Positions 16,132 through 25,106 of a stretch of 64,000 nucleotides of DNA are shown here, piece by piece. The translations under genes were made by a program, and so were the position numbers. This stretch comes from an uncultured Croceicoccus sp. (GTDB lineage: Bacteria; Pseudomonadota; Alphaproteobacteria; Sphingomonadales; Sphingomonadaceae). The stretch spans positions 719,416 to 783,415 of the forward strand of contig NZ_CANMCP010000001.1 in the NCBI RefSeq assembly GCF_947496385.1, written 5' to 3'. The notes beneath the pieces were generated by a model. It worked only from the letters and a program-made list of their open reading frames with translations. It was not told the DNA's origin and searched no databases. Positions within the stretch are counted from its first letter, which is position 1, and every line of letters begins with the position of its first letter.

Positions 16132-17835
16132 TTAGTTCTTGCCCTTCAGCGCCTCGCCCAGGATGTCGCCGAGCGATGCGCCCGAATCGGACGAGCCGTA
16201 CTGCGCAACCGCTTCCTTCTCTTCGGCCAGCTGACGGGCCTTGATCGAGAAGTTGGGCTTCTTCGTGCGGTCGAAACCGGTGACCATCGCATCGACCTTC
16301 TGTCCGGTCTGGAAACGGTCGGGACGCTGCTCGTCGCGGTCGCGGCCAAGGTCCGAACGCTTCACGAAACCGGTCGCGCCGTCTTCGCCGACCTGCACTT
16401 CGAGCCCGCCATCGCGAACCTCGAGAACGGTGACGGTGACGACTTCGCCGCGGCGCAGGCCGTCGGTCGCGCCGCCGCCAACGGCCGGTGCGCCCTTTTC
16501 GAGCTGCTTCATGCCGAGCGAGATGCGCTCCTTCTCGACGTCGATGTCGAGCACGACGGCTTCGACTTCCTCACCCTTGCGGTGCAGGGCGAGGGCGTCT
16601 TCACCCGAAATGCCCCACGCGATGTCGGACATGTGAACCATGCCGTCGACGTCGCCATCGAGGCCGATGAACAGGCCGAATTCGGTCGCGTTCTTGACTT
16701 CGCCGGTGACGGTGGAGCCGATCGGGTGCTTCTCCGCGAAATCGTCCCAGGGGTTCGACTGCGCCTGCTTGAGGCCGAGCGAGATGCGGCGCTTTTCCGA
16801 ATCGACTTCGAGGACCATGACTTCCACTTCCTGGCTCGTCGAAACGATCTTGCCGGGGTGGACGTTCTTCTTGGTCCAGCTCATCTCGGAGACGTGGACG
16901 AGGCCTTCGATGCCCGGTTCCAGTTCGACGAACGCACCATATTCGGTGATGTTCGTGACCGTGCCCGACATCTTCATGCCGACCGGATACTTGGCCGCGA
17001 CACCGTCCCACGGATCGCTTTCAAGCTGCTTCATGCCGAGCGAGATACGCTGCGTCTCGGCATTGATGCGGATGATCTGCACGGTGACGGTGTCGCCGAT
17101 GTTCACGATCTCGTTCGGGTGGTTGACCCGCTTGTAGCTCATGTCGGTGACGTGGAGCAGGCCGTCGATCCCGCCCAGATCCACGAACGCGCCATAATCG
17201 GTGATGTTCTTCACCACGCCGTCGATCACCTGACCCTCGGCCAGCTTCTCGATCAGTTCCTGACGCTGCTCTGCGCGGGTTTCTTCGAGGACGGCGCGGC
17301 GCGACACGACGATATTGCCGCGGCGGCGATCCATCTTCAGCACCTGGAAAGGCTGCGGAATGCCCATCAGCGGGGCAATGTCGCGCACGGGGCGGATATC
17401 GACCTGCGAGCCGGGCAGGAACGCCACGGCGCCGTCGAGATCGACGGTGAAGCCGCCCTTGACGCGGCCGAAAATCTGACCCTCGACGCGCTTGCCTTCG
17501 CCGAATTCGCTTTCGAGGCGGTCCCATGCGGCTTCGCGGCGGGCGCGGTCGCGCGACAGCATCGCTTCGCCGTCGGCATTTTCCACCCGGTCGACATACA
17601 CTTCGACTTCGTCACCGACGGACAGGCCGTGCGGCTGACCCTGCGGCGCGAATTCGGACAGGCGGATGCGGCCTTCGCTCTTCAGGCCGACGTCGATGAT
17701 CGCCTTGTCATTCTCGATACCGGTGACGGTGCCCATGACGACGCGGCCTTCGAAGCCGCCATCGGCCTCATTACCAAGCGTTTCGTCGAGCATTGCCGCG
17801 AAATCGTCGCGGCTCGGATTTGCCGAAGTGGCCAT
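16132..17835 (-). CDS. rpsA: 30S ribosomal protein S1
   Basis: S1 binds mRNA leaders and helps initiation on structured messages. At 567 aa from ATG 17835 (MATSANPSRDDFAAML) it has six S1 repeats. The first two are the divergent ribosome-binding ones; the later ones show the RNA-binding pattern (ITDYGAFVDLGGIDGLLHVTD, ITEYGAFVELEPGIEGLVHVSE). The track's 672-aa version includes 105 residues of untranslated leader; the shorter start has AGGA upstream and the family N-terminus. It follows cmk, but ihfB, usual downstream in proteobacteria, is absent. Confidence 0.97.
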   Translation of the reverse strand: MATSANPSRDDFAAMLDETLGNEADGGFEGRVVMGTVTGIENDKAIIDVGLKSEGRIRLSEFAPQGQPHGLSVGDEVEVYVDRVENADGEAMLSRDRARREAAWDRLESEFGEGKRVEGQIFGRVKGGFTVDLDGAVAFLPGSQVDIRPVRDIAPLMGIPQPFQVLKMDRRRGNIVVSRRAVLEETRAEQRQELIEKLAEGQVIDGVVKNITDYGAFVDLGGIDGLLHVTDMSYKRVNHPNEIVNIGDTVTVQIIRINAETQRISLGMKQLESDPWDGVAAKYPVGMKMSGTVTNITEYGAFVELEPGIEGLVHVSEMSWTKKNVHPGKIVSTSQEVEVMVLEVDSEKRRISLGLKQAQSNPWDDFAEKHPIGSTVTGEVKNATEFGLFIGLDGDVDGMVHMSDIAWGISGEDALALHRKGEEVEAVVLDIDVEKERISLGMKQLEKGAPAVGGGATDGLRRGEVVTVTVLEVRDGGLEVQVGEDGATGFVKRSDLGRDRDEQRPDRFQTGQKVDAMVTGFDRTKKPNFSIKARQLAEEKEAVAQYGSSDSGASLGDILGEALKGKN

Positions 17836-18100
17836 GTAGGTGAAATCCTGTTCAATCGATGTTTCCGGCCAGGCGGTTTTTCCGCCGGTCTTTTGGCCGA
17901 ACTGCCCGCACGGCCCCATGCCGATACAGGCGTCCTTCGGGGTTTTCGCCGGTCGAAAGCGGACGGAATTGCGAAACACAGGCGGCGTGGCCCGACGAAC
18001 GGGACAACACGAAACCAAGCGATGCGCGCAAAGGATGCGCCTGTCGGTGCGTCCTGCCAGCCTTCGAACGACGTTTTCAAAAACCCGTCGAACGGGCGCG
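17836..18100 (-). other. Long rpsA leader
   Basis: About 260 nt separate the candidate promoter from the rpsA ATG and contain no believable gene. S1 represses its own translation in E. coli through a structured leader, so a leader of this size is a plausible site for the same control. The sequence alone does not show binding. Confidence 0.45.
18079..18096 (-). terminator. Short hairpin with T-run after cmk
   Basis: On the minus strand CCCGT-TCG-ACGGG is followed directly by TTTTTG. The stem is only 5 bp, so this is a weak terminator for cmk or a hairpin at the 5' end of the rpsA transcript. Confidence 0.4.
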
Positions 18101-18129
18101 CGCCTAAGTGAATTTGCGGAGAATTGCAA
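18101..18129 (-). promoter_or_regulatory. Candidate rpsA promoter
   Basis: On the minus strand TTGCAA and TAGGCG are spaced by 17 bp, in the cmk-rpsA gap. The position would give a leader of about 255 nt. Both boxes are only moderate matches. Confidence 0.45.
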
Positions 18130-18164
18130 GCGAAACCGCCCGCGCGGCAAGCTTTCGTCTTCGG

Positions 18165-18794
18165 TCAGGCCTGCTCGCCGCGCCGCCTTTCGACCAGCGC
18201 GATGGCCGCGGCCAGCGATTCGGCTGCATCGAGGTCTGAATTGTCGAGCACCATCGCATCCGCTGCCTCGACCAGAGGCGCCTCCGCCCGGTTGCGGTCG
18301 CGCGCGTCCCGCCGCACCAGATCGGCGTGGATCGCGTCCAGCGTGACATCCTCGCCCCGGCTCTGGCTTTCGCGGAAACGGCGCATGGCCCGTGCCTCGA
18401 GGCTGGCCGTGACGAACAGTTTTACCGGGGCGTCGGGCGCGATCACCGTGCCGATGTCGCGTCCGTCCAGCACCGCGCCGCCGGGCCGCGCGGCAAAGGC
18501 GCGTTGCCGCGCCAGCAACGCCGCCCGGACGCGCTTGTGCACCGACACCCGGCTCGCCAGCGCGCCGACCGCCTCTGTTCGAAGCATCGGTTCGGCGAGC
18601 AGGCTGTCCGGGAATTCGCAGGCCCGCGCCGCGTCGAGCGGATCGTCCGGATCTCCGCCATTCAGCCGCACCTGCCGCCCGACCGCGCGATAAAGAAGGC
18701 CGGTGTCGAGATGCGGCAGCTGGTAATGCCGGGCCAACCCCTTGGCGATGGTACCCTTGCCCGATGCGGTCGGGCCGTCCACGGCGATGATCAT
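18165..18794 (-). CDS. cmk: Cytidylate kinase
   Basis: Phosphorylates CMP and dCMP. At 209 aa from ATG 18794 it has an AGGAG about 8 nt upstream; the track start is 60 bp too early. The P-loop [15 protein letters not shown] opens the protein, followed by [32 protein letters not shown] and [14 protein letters not shown], the CMP-binding and lid segments. It sits in the conserved aroA-cmk-rpsA order and overlaps the small membrane gene before it by 4 bp. Confidence 0.96.
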   Translation of the reverse strand: MIIAVDGPTASGKGTIAKGLARHYQLPHLDTGLLYRAVGRQVRLNGGDPDDPLDAARACEFPDSLLAEPMLRTEAVGALASRVSVHKRVRAALLARQRAFAARPGGAVLDGRDIGTVIAPDAPVKLFVTASLEARAMRRFRESQSRGEDVTLDAIHADLVRRDARDRNRAEAPLVEAADAMVLDNSDLDAAESLAAAIALVERRRGEQA

Positions 18795-19045
18795 GGCACG
18801 CTCCTGCGGGCGGCGGCGGCCTTCACCAGGCCCCAGATGGCAACGCATGCCCATATGCCTTCGAGCACGAGCGAGGGCAGATTGGTGTTCACGGTGAGCG
18901 AGATCGCCAGCAAACCGGCGCCGAGTAGGTTCACGCTGTGGACGACGAACGGGTTGGGCGCCTCACGCGCGGTGAGATAACCATAGGCCGACACGATGCA
19001 CAGCATGCCGGCAAATCCCACGATATTGGCGGTACCGCTCGTCAC
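18791..19045 (-). CDS. Small membrane protein (CBU_0592-like)
   Basis: An 84-aa protein from GTG 19045, read in the frame the track buries in a long 293-aa ORF. It has two to three hydrophobic helices ([48 protein letters not shown]). It resembles the small CBU_0592-type membrane family; the function is unknown. The GTG overlaps the aroA stop as GTGA and the stop overlaps cmk, so it is translated as part of aroA-cmk. Confidence 0.75.
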   Translation of the reverse strand: MTSGTANIVGFAGMLCIVSAYGYLTAREAPNPFVVHSVNLLGAGLLAISLTVNTNLPSLVLEGIWACVAIWGLVKAAAARRSVP

Positions 19046-20391
19046 CGCGCGGCCTCGTCGAGCAGCCGCTCGAACGCGGGAAAGCTGGTGGCGATGGGCG
19101 TCACATCGTCGATTTCGACGCCGTTCACGCTGCACAGGCCGGCGATGGCCATGCTCATGGCGATGCGATGGTCGAGATGGGTAGCGACCTGCGCGCCATC
19201 GGGCGTGCCGGGGAGGGGGTCGCCGCCGCGCCCGTCGATGACCAGCCCGTCGGCGGTTTCCTCCACCTGCGCCCCCGCGAGCGTGAGCGCCGCCGCCATC
19301 GCGGAAAGCCGGTCCGATTCCTTGACCCGCAATTCCTCGAGCCCGCGCGTCACCGTGCGCCCGCTTGCCATCGACGCCGCCACGAAGAGCACAGGAAACT
19401 CGTCGATCATGGCCGGCGCGACGGCGGGGTCCACCTCCACGCCCGAAAGCGCGGAATGCCGCACGCGCAGATCGGCCACAGGCTCGCCGCCGACCTCGCG
19501 GCGGTCCTGCTCCTCGATCGAGCCGCCCATGGCGCGCAGCACGTCGAGAAGCGCCGCGCGGGTGGGGTTCAGCCCGACATTTTCGAGGATCAGATCGGAG
19601 CCCGGCACAAGCAATGCAGCCACGACGAAAAACGCGGCGGAGGACGGATCGCCGGGCACAACGATATTGCACGCGTGCAATTCGGAAGGCCCGGCGAGCG
19701 TGATGACCCGCGCGCCGTTTTCCTCACCGACGGAAAGATCGGCACCGAACCCGCGCAGCATCCGCTCCGAATGATCGCGCGTCGCGACCGGCTCGATGAC
19801 GCTGGTTTCCCCCGCGATATTCAGCCCCGCCAGAAGCACCGCGCTCTTCACCTGCGCCGAGGCGACGGGCAGTTCGTAGCGGATCGGCACGCCGGGATGC
19901 GCACCCCGCATGGTGAGCGGGAGGCGCCCGCCGGGACTGGCCGTAAATTCGGCCCCGATGCGCGAAAGCGGTTCGATCACCCGGCCCATCGGCCGCTTCG
20001 ACAGGCTGGCGTCGCCCGTGAAGGTCGCAGTGATCCCATGGCTTGCGATGAGCCCCATCAGCAGCCGCGTCGATGTGCCCGAATTGCCCATCTCCAGCGC
20101 GGTTTCGGGTTGCAGCAATCCGCCGCTTCCCACCCCGTCGACATGCCAGATGCCGTCGTCATTGCGCACGACCGTCGCGCCCATCGCCCGCATGGCGGCC
20201 GCCGTGGCAAGCACATCCTCGCCTTCGAGCAGGCCGGAAATCGTGCTTTGCCCAACGGCCAGTGAGGACAGCATGATGGAGCGGTGGCTGATCGATTTGT
20301 CGCCGGGCACGCGCATGCGCCCGGTCAATGCGCCCGGCTTGCGAAAACGGCGGGGACGCAGACGATCTGCGTGGGGATCGGGTGCGGTCAT
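19042..20391 (-). CDS. aroA: 3-phosphoshikimate 1-carboxyvinyltransferase (EPSP synthase)
   Basis: Transfers enolpyruvyl from PEP to shikimate-3-phosphate, the sixth step of the shikimate pathway. The signature PGDKSISHRS and GNSGTSTRLLMG are present, with RVKESDRLSAMA near the end; this is an alphaproteobacterial class II type. About 449 aa from ATG 20391 (MTAPDPHADRLRP). ATG 20415 is an alternative, and neither has a clear ribosome site. It is first in the aroA-cmk unit. Confidence 0.94.
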   Translation of the reverse strand: MTAPDPHADRLRPRRFRKPGALTGRMRVPGDKSISHRSIMLSSLAVGQSTISGLLEGEDVLATAAAMRAMGATVVRNDDGIWHVDGVGSGGLLQPETALEMGNSGTSTRLLMGLIASHGITATFTGDASLSKRPMGRVIEPLSRIGAEFTASPGGRLPLTMRGAHPGVPIRYELPVASAQVKSAVLLAGLNIAGETSVIEPVATRDHSERMLRGFGADLSVGEENGARVITLAGPSELHACNIVVPGDPSSAAFFVVAALLVPGSDLILENVGLNPTRAALLDVLRAMGGSIEEQDRREVGGEPVADLRVRHSALSGVEVDPAVAPAMIDEFPVLFVAASMASGRTVTRGLEELRVKESDRLSAMAAALTLAGAQVEETADGLVIDGRGGDPLPGTPDGAQVATHLDHRIAMSMAIAGLCSVNGVEIDDVTPIATSFPAFERLLDEAAR

Positions 20392-20571
20392 CGTGCGGGG
20401 TCCGGGTGTGGTCATTGCGGCGGGCTTTTGACAGGGGGACCGGCCTATGGCAAGGCGCGCGCTCTTCGCAGGGACGGACATGCGGTTGAAGCCCGCCCCT
20501 CGCGCGCCCATTTAATATTGCAGCCAGATATGCCGGCGCAGTTTTGCCGGCATCGCCAGACGAGGAATTTC

Positions 20572-20898
20572 ATGGTCAAGCCCGAATGGGGTGCAAAGCA
20601 CACCTGCCCGAAATGCGGAACCCGCTTCTACGATCTCGGCAAGGACGACCCGGTCCACTGCATCGAGTGCGGGAACGAATGGACGCCCGAACCCGTGCTG
20701 AAAAGCAAGCAGCCCATCCCCTTCGAGGAAACGAAGGACAAGAAGAAGGAAGACGATTCCGATCTGGGCGATGACGATCTGGACAATGATCTGGACGTGG
20801 ACGACGACGATGATTCGCCGGACAACGACGTCGATCTTGGCGGGGACGACGATCTCGGTGTCGCCAATGTGAAGGACGACGACGAAGAGGACAGCTGA
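20572..20898 (+). CDS. FYDLN acid domain protein (TIGR02300)
   Basis: A 108-aa cytosolic protein of the alphaproteobacterial FYDLN-acid family. The N-terminus is a zinc ribbon with CPKCGTRFYDLGKDDPVHCIEC, and the C-terminal half is almost wholly Asp/Glu. The function is unknown. ATG 20572 has CGAGGA upstream; the track start at 20284 lies inside aroA on the other strand. Confidence 0.93.
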   Translation: MVKPEWGAKHTCPKCGTRFYDLGKDDPVHCIECGNEWTPEPVLKSKQPIPFEETKDKKKEDDSDLGDDDLDNDLDVDDDDDSPDNDVDLGGDDDLGVANVKDDDEEDS

Positions 20899-20906
20899 TC
20901 CTCGAT

Positions 20907-20945
20907 GGCGCGCGAAGCGGGGACGATCCCCGGCCTTCGCGCGCC
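20907..20945 (+). terminator. Large hairpin after the FYDLN gene
   Basis: GGCGCGCGAAG pairs with CTTCGCGCGCC around an inner CGGGGA/TCCCCG stem, just after the stop. There is no T-run, so termination is possible but not certain. Confidence 0.5.
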
Positions 20946-21014
20946 GTTCCGGCCGGCCAGTGAGCGACAGGGGCGGATGAATGGGGTGAGGTCGGAAATT
21001 TGCAATTTTTCCGC

Positions 21015-21043
21015 TTGCCAGCATCGAAACCTCTCCCTAAAGA
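21015..21043 (+). promoter_or_regulatory. Candidate promoter of tRNA-Ala
   Basis: TTGCCA and TAAAGA separated by 17 bp, about 70 bp before the tRNA. Confidence 0.55.
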
Positions 21044-21112
21044 GCCGGCTCCCGACGCGATGACGTCGGCGAAACGAAGGCCGCGGCCCATCGCCGCCTT
21101 CGGGAAAATGAC

Positions 21113-21188
<76 letters not shown>

Positions 21189-21345
21189 TTTTCCCTTATC
21201 CCTCCTTATATCTCCGAAACGCATGCGGCCTTCGGCTGCCGCGCTTCTCATGCGTTTTGCCTTCGCTTGTGCAATTTGCCCGGCTGCGTCTTGCGCCCGC
21301 GTGCGCGATCCCTATGCACGGCCAAAGCTTGAAAGGGAGGCAGAA

Positions 21346-21759
21346 ATGGCGCGTCGATACTGGCTGATGAAGTCGGAGCCCGATGTCTATTCGTGGGACG
21401 ATCTGGTGGAGCAGGGCGAAGGCACCTGGGACGGCGTCCGCAATCACAAGGCGAAAAACAATCTGATCGCGATGAAAAAGGGCGATCAGGCGTTCTTCTA
21501 TCACTCGAATATCGGGCTGGAGATCGTCGGCATCGTCGAGATCAGCGAGGATGGTATCACCGATCCGACGGATGAAACCGGCAAATGGGCCGCGGTGAAG
21601 GTGAAACCCGTTCGCAAGCTCGAAAACCCTGTCACGTTGAAGCAGGTCAAGGCCACACCCGAACTCGAAGAAATGGAGCTGGTGAAGCTCTCCCGGCTTT
21701 CGGTGGGCGAGGTTCGTGAGGAGGAATGGGAGCTGATCCTCAAGATGGCGAAGGATTGA
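21346..21759 (+). CDS. EVE-domain protein
   Basis: A 137-aa single EVE (PUA-like) domain protein of the thymocyte nuclear protein 1 type: YWLMKSEPDVYSWDDL, TWDGVRNHKAKNNL, KKGDQAFFYHS and the closing ELVKLSRLSVGEV. EVE domains bind modified bases in DNA or RNA; the native ligand is unknown here. ATG 21346 has AAGGGAGG 6 nt upstream; the track start at 21223 is spurious. Confidence 0.92.
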   Translation: MARRYWLMKSEPDVYSWDDLVEQGEGTWDGVRNHKAKNNLIAMKKGDQAFFYHSNIGLEIVGIVEISEDGITDPTDETGKWAAVKVKPVRKLENPVTLKQVKATPELEEMELVKLSRLSVGEVREEEWELILKMAKD

Positions 21760-21913
21760 GCGCCGCCCGGACACCGTCCCGAATCGAGACAGGCTCGCCC
21801 GATCGGTCCAATGCCGGGTCGATCGCTGGTGCGGACGAAACGAATTGGTTACCATTCCGTTAAAATGAGATCCGGGCCATTACGTAGGTCCGGCGGAAAG
21901 CGGAGATCAACCG

Positions 21914-22135
21914 ATGCCCCCCTTGCCAGCCTCCCTGATATTCGTGCGCGAAACCGCGGTCGAGGGGCGTACGGTCCTCTTCGGGCAGGCTACGCGGCAT
22001 AGGGATGGCAAGCCGGCGCGCCGGTCGCTTCTGGCCCGGTTGCCCGCGTTCGCGCGTCCGAGCATGCAGGATACGCGCGATTTCCTGCTGGCCTATTGCG
22101 CGGGTTTCCTCGCGGTCGGCGCCTTCATCTTCTGA
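21914..22135 (+). CDS. Small hypothetical membrane protein
   Basis: A 73-aa ORF with a CGGAGA site upstream. The C-terminus is hydrophobic (DFLLAYCAGFLAVGAFIF), compatible with one membrane helix; the rest is basic. I do not recognise a family. It is kept because of the ribosome site and the fit between the EVE gene and the convergent transporter. Confidence 0.45.
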   Translation: MPPLPASLIFVRETAVEGRTVLFGQATRHRDGKPARRSLLARLPAFARPSMQDTRDFLLAYCAGFLAVGAFIF

Positions 22136-22157
22136 CGAGCATCGAGCGCCGGCGAGC

Positions 22158-23468
22158 CTAGCCCGCGCTCGCCAGCCGTTTTTCCGCGCGATACAGGACG
22201 AAGCCGAGCCACGCCGAGCCGATGCACATCGCCGCGGCGAGAAGCAACTGATCCTCGATCGAGACGCCCATCCCCGTCAGCATCACGGCGAGCAGCGACC
22301 CGCCCGTCATGGCGATCGCGTTCAGGATATTGTTCGCCGCGATGGTGCGCGCGGTCTGCGTCTTTTTCACGACCGTGGTAAGAAAGGCGTAGAGCGGCAC
22401 CACGAACATGCCCCCGCTGACCGCGATGCCCAGGAGGCAGGCAAGCAGCGGCCATGCCAGCGGACGCGCAATGAACTGCAACGGTCCGAGCAGTCCGGAA
22501 GCCAGCGGCGTCCAGGCGAGACAGACGAAGTGGAACAGCACGATGAAAATGCCCATCGCGATGACCGATACGGGGGCATAGCGGGCCGAAACCTTGCCCT
22601 TCAGCAACCCGTTGATCGCCATGGATCCGATCGCGACGCCGACCGAAAATACCACGAGGAAAAGGCTGCCCACTTCCTTGCTCGCGGTGAGGACATTCTT
22701 GGCAAGCGGCGGAAATTCGATGAAGAGCACCGCCCCGATGGTCCAGAAGAAGCTGATCGCGATGATGGCGTAGAACACGCGCGAATCGACCATGGTGTCG
22801 CGAATGACCCGGATCGAACTGCGCCAGACATTATAGTCGATCGCCTCGACATCGCCCTGCGCCGGGGCGGGGGGCACCTGACGCCCCGCGACATATCCCG
22901 CGATGGCGAGGAGGATCACGAGGATCGCCGCCCATTCCACCGCCACCCATCCCGCGAGGATCGTCCCCGCCAGAATGGCGAGATAGGTCCCGGCCTCGAC
23001 CAGCCCGGTCCCGGCCAGCACCTCGTCATCATGCAGATGTTGCGGCAGGATCGCGTATTTGATCGGCCCGAAGAATGTCGAGTGCACTCCCATCGCGAAC
23101 AGCGCGGCCAGCAGCAGGGGTATCGCCATGCTTTCCACCGCGATCGATTGCCAGGCAAGCACAAGCCCGGCGGCACCGGCGAGCATGATCCCGATCTCGG
23201 CCATCTTGATCCATCGGATGATCGCGGCCTTGTCGCGCATGTCAGCCAATTGCCCGGCGAGCGCGGAAAACAGGAAATAGGGCAGGATGAACACCGCCGA
23301 CGCGATGGCCGAAAACCGGGCCTCCGCCGCTTCGGAGCTGTACACCGAATACACGACGAACAGCACCATCGCGTTTTTATAGAGGTTGTCGTTGAACGCG
23401 CCCAGCATCTGCGTGACGAAGAGGGGCACGAACCGCCGTTGCTTCATGAGTGGAGTCGATAGGGTCAT
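22158..23468 (-). CDS. MFS transporter, LplT-like (lysophospholipid)
   Basis: A 12-helix MFS protein of about 436 aa. The N-terminus FVPLFVTQMLGAFNDNLYKN is the LplT signature and HSTFFGPIKYAILPQHL is the MFS loop 2-3. LplT flips lysophospholipids inward for re-acylation. The matching acyltransferase domain (Aas) is not fused or adjacent here. I chose ATG 23468 (MTLSTPLMKQRRF); 23447 is an alternative. It is divergent from pgsA. Confidence 0.85.
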   Translation of the reverse strand: MTLSTPLMKQRRFVPLFVTQMLGAFNDNLYKNAMVLFVVYSVYSSEAAEARFSAIASAVFILPYFLFSALAGQLADMRDKAAIIRWIKMAEIGIMLAGAAGLVLAWQSIAVESMAIPLLLAALFAMGVHSTFFGPIKYAILPQHLHDDEVLAGTGLVEAGTYLAILAGTILAGWVAVEWAAILVILLAIAGYVAGRQVPPAPAQGDVEAIDYNVWRSSIRVIRDTMVDSRVFYAIIAISFFWTIGAVLFIEFPPLAKNVLTASKEVGSLFLVVFSVGVAIGSMAINGLLKGKVSARYAPVSVIAMGIFIVLFHFVCLAWTPLASGLLGPLQFIARPLAWPLLACLLGIAVSGGMFVVPLYAFLTTVVKKTQTARTIAANNILNAIAMTGGSLLAVMLTGMGVSIEDQLLLAAAMCIGSAWLGFVLYRAEKRLASAG

Positions 23469-23600
23469 GCAATATCCGGTCGCGGTCCTTGGCCATGGCA
23501 TTAAACGCTGGCGGGCGCGGCACAACCCCTTCGGCACGGGGCGGGTGCCGCAATTTGTTTCATTGCGGCGAAGTTTCCCGCTATGCGCGCAGGCGACATC

Positions 23601-24167
23601 ATGCTGACCTTACCGAATCTCCTCACCCTGTCGCGAATTTTCGCTGTTCCGCTGCTCGCCGTGCTGATGTGGTGGCCGGGATGGACGATCGGCTATCTTG
23701 CTGCGTTCGTCGTCTATTCGCTGGCGGGGATCACCGATTATTTCGACGGCTATCTCGCGCGGGCGAGCGGGCGGGTCAGCCGGCTCGGCATTTTTCTCGA
23801 CCCCATCGCGGACAAGATCATGGTGGCCGCGGTCATCCTCGTGCTGACGGCGCAGGGGGCGTTGCGCGGGCCGTATCTTGGCGATCTGCACGTGGTGGCG
23901 GGGCTGATCATCCTCATTCGCGAGATTGCGGTGTCGGGCCTGCGCGAATTTCTTGCCGGCGTGCAGGTCTCGGTGCCCGTGTCCCGCCTCGCCAAGTGGA
24001 AAACCACGTTACAGATCATTTCGCTCGGCGCGCTGATCCTGGCGCAGGGGATACCTGGGCAGGTGTGGATCCACCTCGTCGGCATCGTGAGCCTGTGGGG
24101 CGCGGCGGTGCTCACCGTCATCACCGGGTGGGATTATTTGCGCATCGGCCTGCGCCACATGGATTGA
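23601..24167 (+). CDS. pgsA: CDP-diacylglycerol--glycerol-3-phosphate 3-phosphatidyltransferase
   Basis: Membrane enzyme that makes phosphatidylglycerol phosphate. It has the CDP-alcohol phosphotransferase motif DGYLARASGRVSRLGIFLD, which fits D-G-x2-A-R-x8-G-x3-D, followed by PIADK, plus about five membrane helices. I start at ATG 23601 (MLTLPNLLTLSRI), the family N-terminus; the track start at 23583 adds six residues. It lies beside an LplT-like gene, so phospholipid metabolism is a shared theme. Confidence 0.94.
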   Translation: MLTLPNLLTLSRIFAVPLLAVLMWWPGWTIGYLAAFVVYSLAGITDYFDGYLARASGRVSRLGIFLDPIADKIMVAAVILVLTAQGALRGPYLGDLHVVAGLIILIREIAVSGLREFLAGVQVSVPVSRLAKWKTTLQIISLGALILAQGIPGQVWIHLVGIVSLWGAAVLTVITGWDYLRIGLRHMD

Positions 24168-24187
24168 TCCTTCGCCGCGAAAGGGCG

Positions 24188-25087
24188 TCACCCTTCGCGC
24201 AATTCCTGCGCGAGCAGGCGGAATTCGTCGCCGCGCGGGCTGTTCCGGCGCCAGACCAGCGCAATCTCGCGCGTCGGGTTTTCGGATTGCAGCGGCCGCG
24301 CCACCACGTCGGTATCGCGCAATATGCCCGCATCGATCGCCATTTGCGGCAACATGGTAAGGCCGAGCCCGTTGTCCACCATCTGCACCAGCGTGTGCAG
24401 GCTGGTCCCGATCATCGTCGCATTGGCGCGCAGTTCGGGGCGGTTGCACGCGGCCAGCGCATGTTCCTTGAGGCAATGCCCATCCTCGAGCAGGAGCAGC
24501 CGCCCTTCGTCGATCATGGCCGGCGGGATGATTTCGGGCGGATCGCGCGGATCGTCCTTGGGAAAGGCGATGAGCAATTCGTCGTGCGAAATATGCTCGT
24601 GCTCGACATCCCCCACCGCGAAGGGCAGCGCGAGGAGCACGCAATCCGCCCGCCCGTGATGGAGCGATTCGATGGCGTCGGCACTCGGCTCCTCGCGCAG
24701 AAAAAGCTTTAACTGCGGACGTTCGCGGCGCAGGCGCGGCAGAATGCGCGGGAGCAGGAACGGCGCGATGGTGGGGATGACACTCATCCTGAGCTCACCC
24801 GAAAGCGGCTTTCCGGCCGAGGCGACGAGCTCGCTCAATTCCTCCGCTTCGCGCAAGAGCCGGTGCGCCTTGTCCACGACGCGATTGCCGAGCGGGGTAA
24901 AGCGCACGACCCGCCGCGTGCGTTCGACCAGCGTCACGCCGAGCAGCGATTCCAGCTCGCGTATTCCGGCCGAAAGCGTCGATTGCGAGACATAGACGCT
25001 TTCCGCCGCGCGCCCGAAATGCCCCTGCTCATGCAGCGCCAGCAGATATTGCAGCTGTTTCAGCGTGGGCAGGTAACTGTTTTTCAT
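24188..25087 (-). CDS. oxyR: LysR-type regulator, OxyR-like peroxide sensor
   Basis: A 299-aa LysR protein with an N-terminal winged helix (residues 5-65, LKQLQYLLALHEQGHFGRAA) and a periplasmic-binding-like sensor. The sensor carries LLLEDGHCLKEHALAAC: cysteines 205 and 214 with eight residues between them, the same spacing and context as the redox pair Cys199/Cys208 of E. coli OxyR. ATMIGTSLHTLVQMVDNGLG is also OxyR-like. It probably activates peroxide defence genes, but none is adjacent except a peroxiredoxin 6 kb away. Confidence 0.88.
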   Translation of the reverse strand: MKNSYLPTLKQLQYLLALHEQGHFGRAAESVYVSQSTLSAGIRELESLLGVTLVERTRRVVRFTPLGNRVVDKAHRLLREAEELSELVASAGKPLSGELRMSVIPTIAPFLLPRILPRLRRERPQLKLFLREEPSADAIESLHHGRADCVLLALPFAVGDVEHEHISHDELLIAFPKDDPRDPPEIIPPAMIDEGRLLLLEDGHCLKEHALAACNRPELRANATMIGTSLHTLVQMVDNGLGLTMLPQMAIDAGILRDTDVVARPLQSENPTREIALVWRRNSPRGDEFRLLAQELREG

Positions 25088-25106
25088 CGCTGCGCAGGGC
25101 TGGCCA

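Noticed and set aside
22005-23462. 485-aa plus-strand ORF opposite the transporter
   Set aside because: Shadow of the MFS gene; extremely rich in Arg, His and Asp with no domain.
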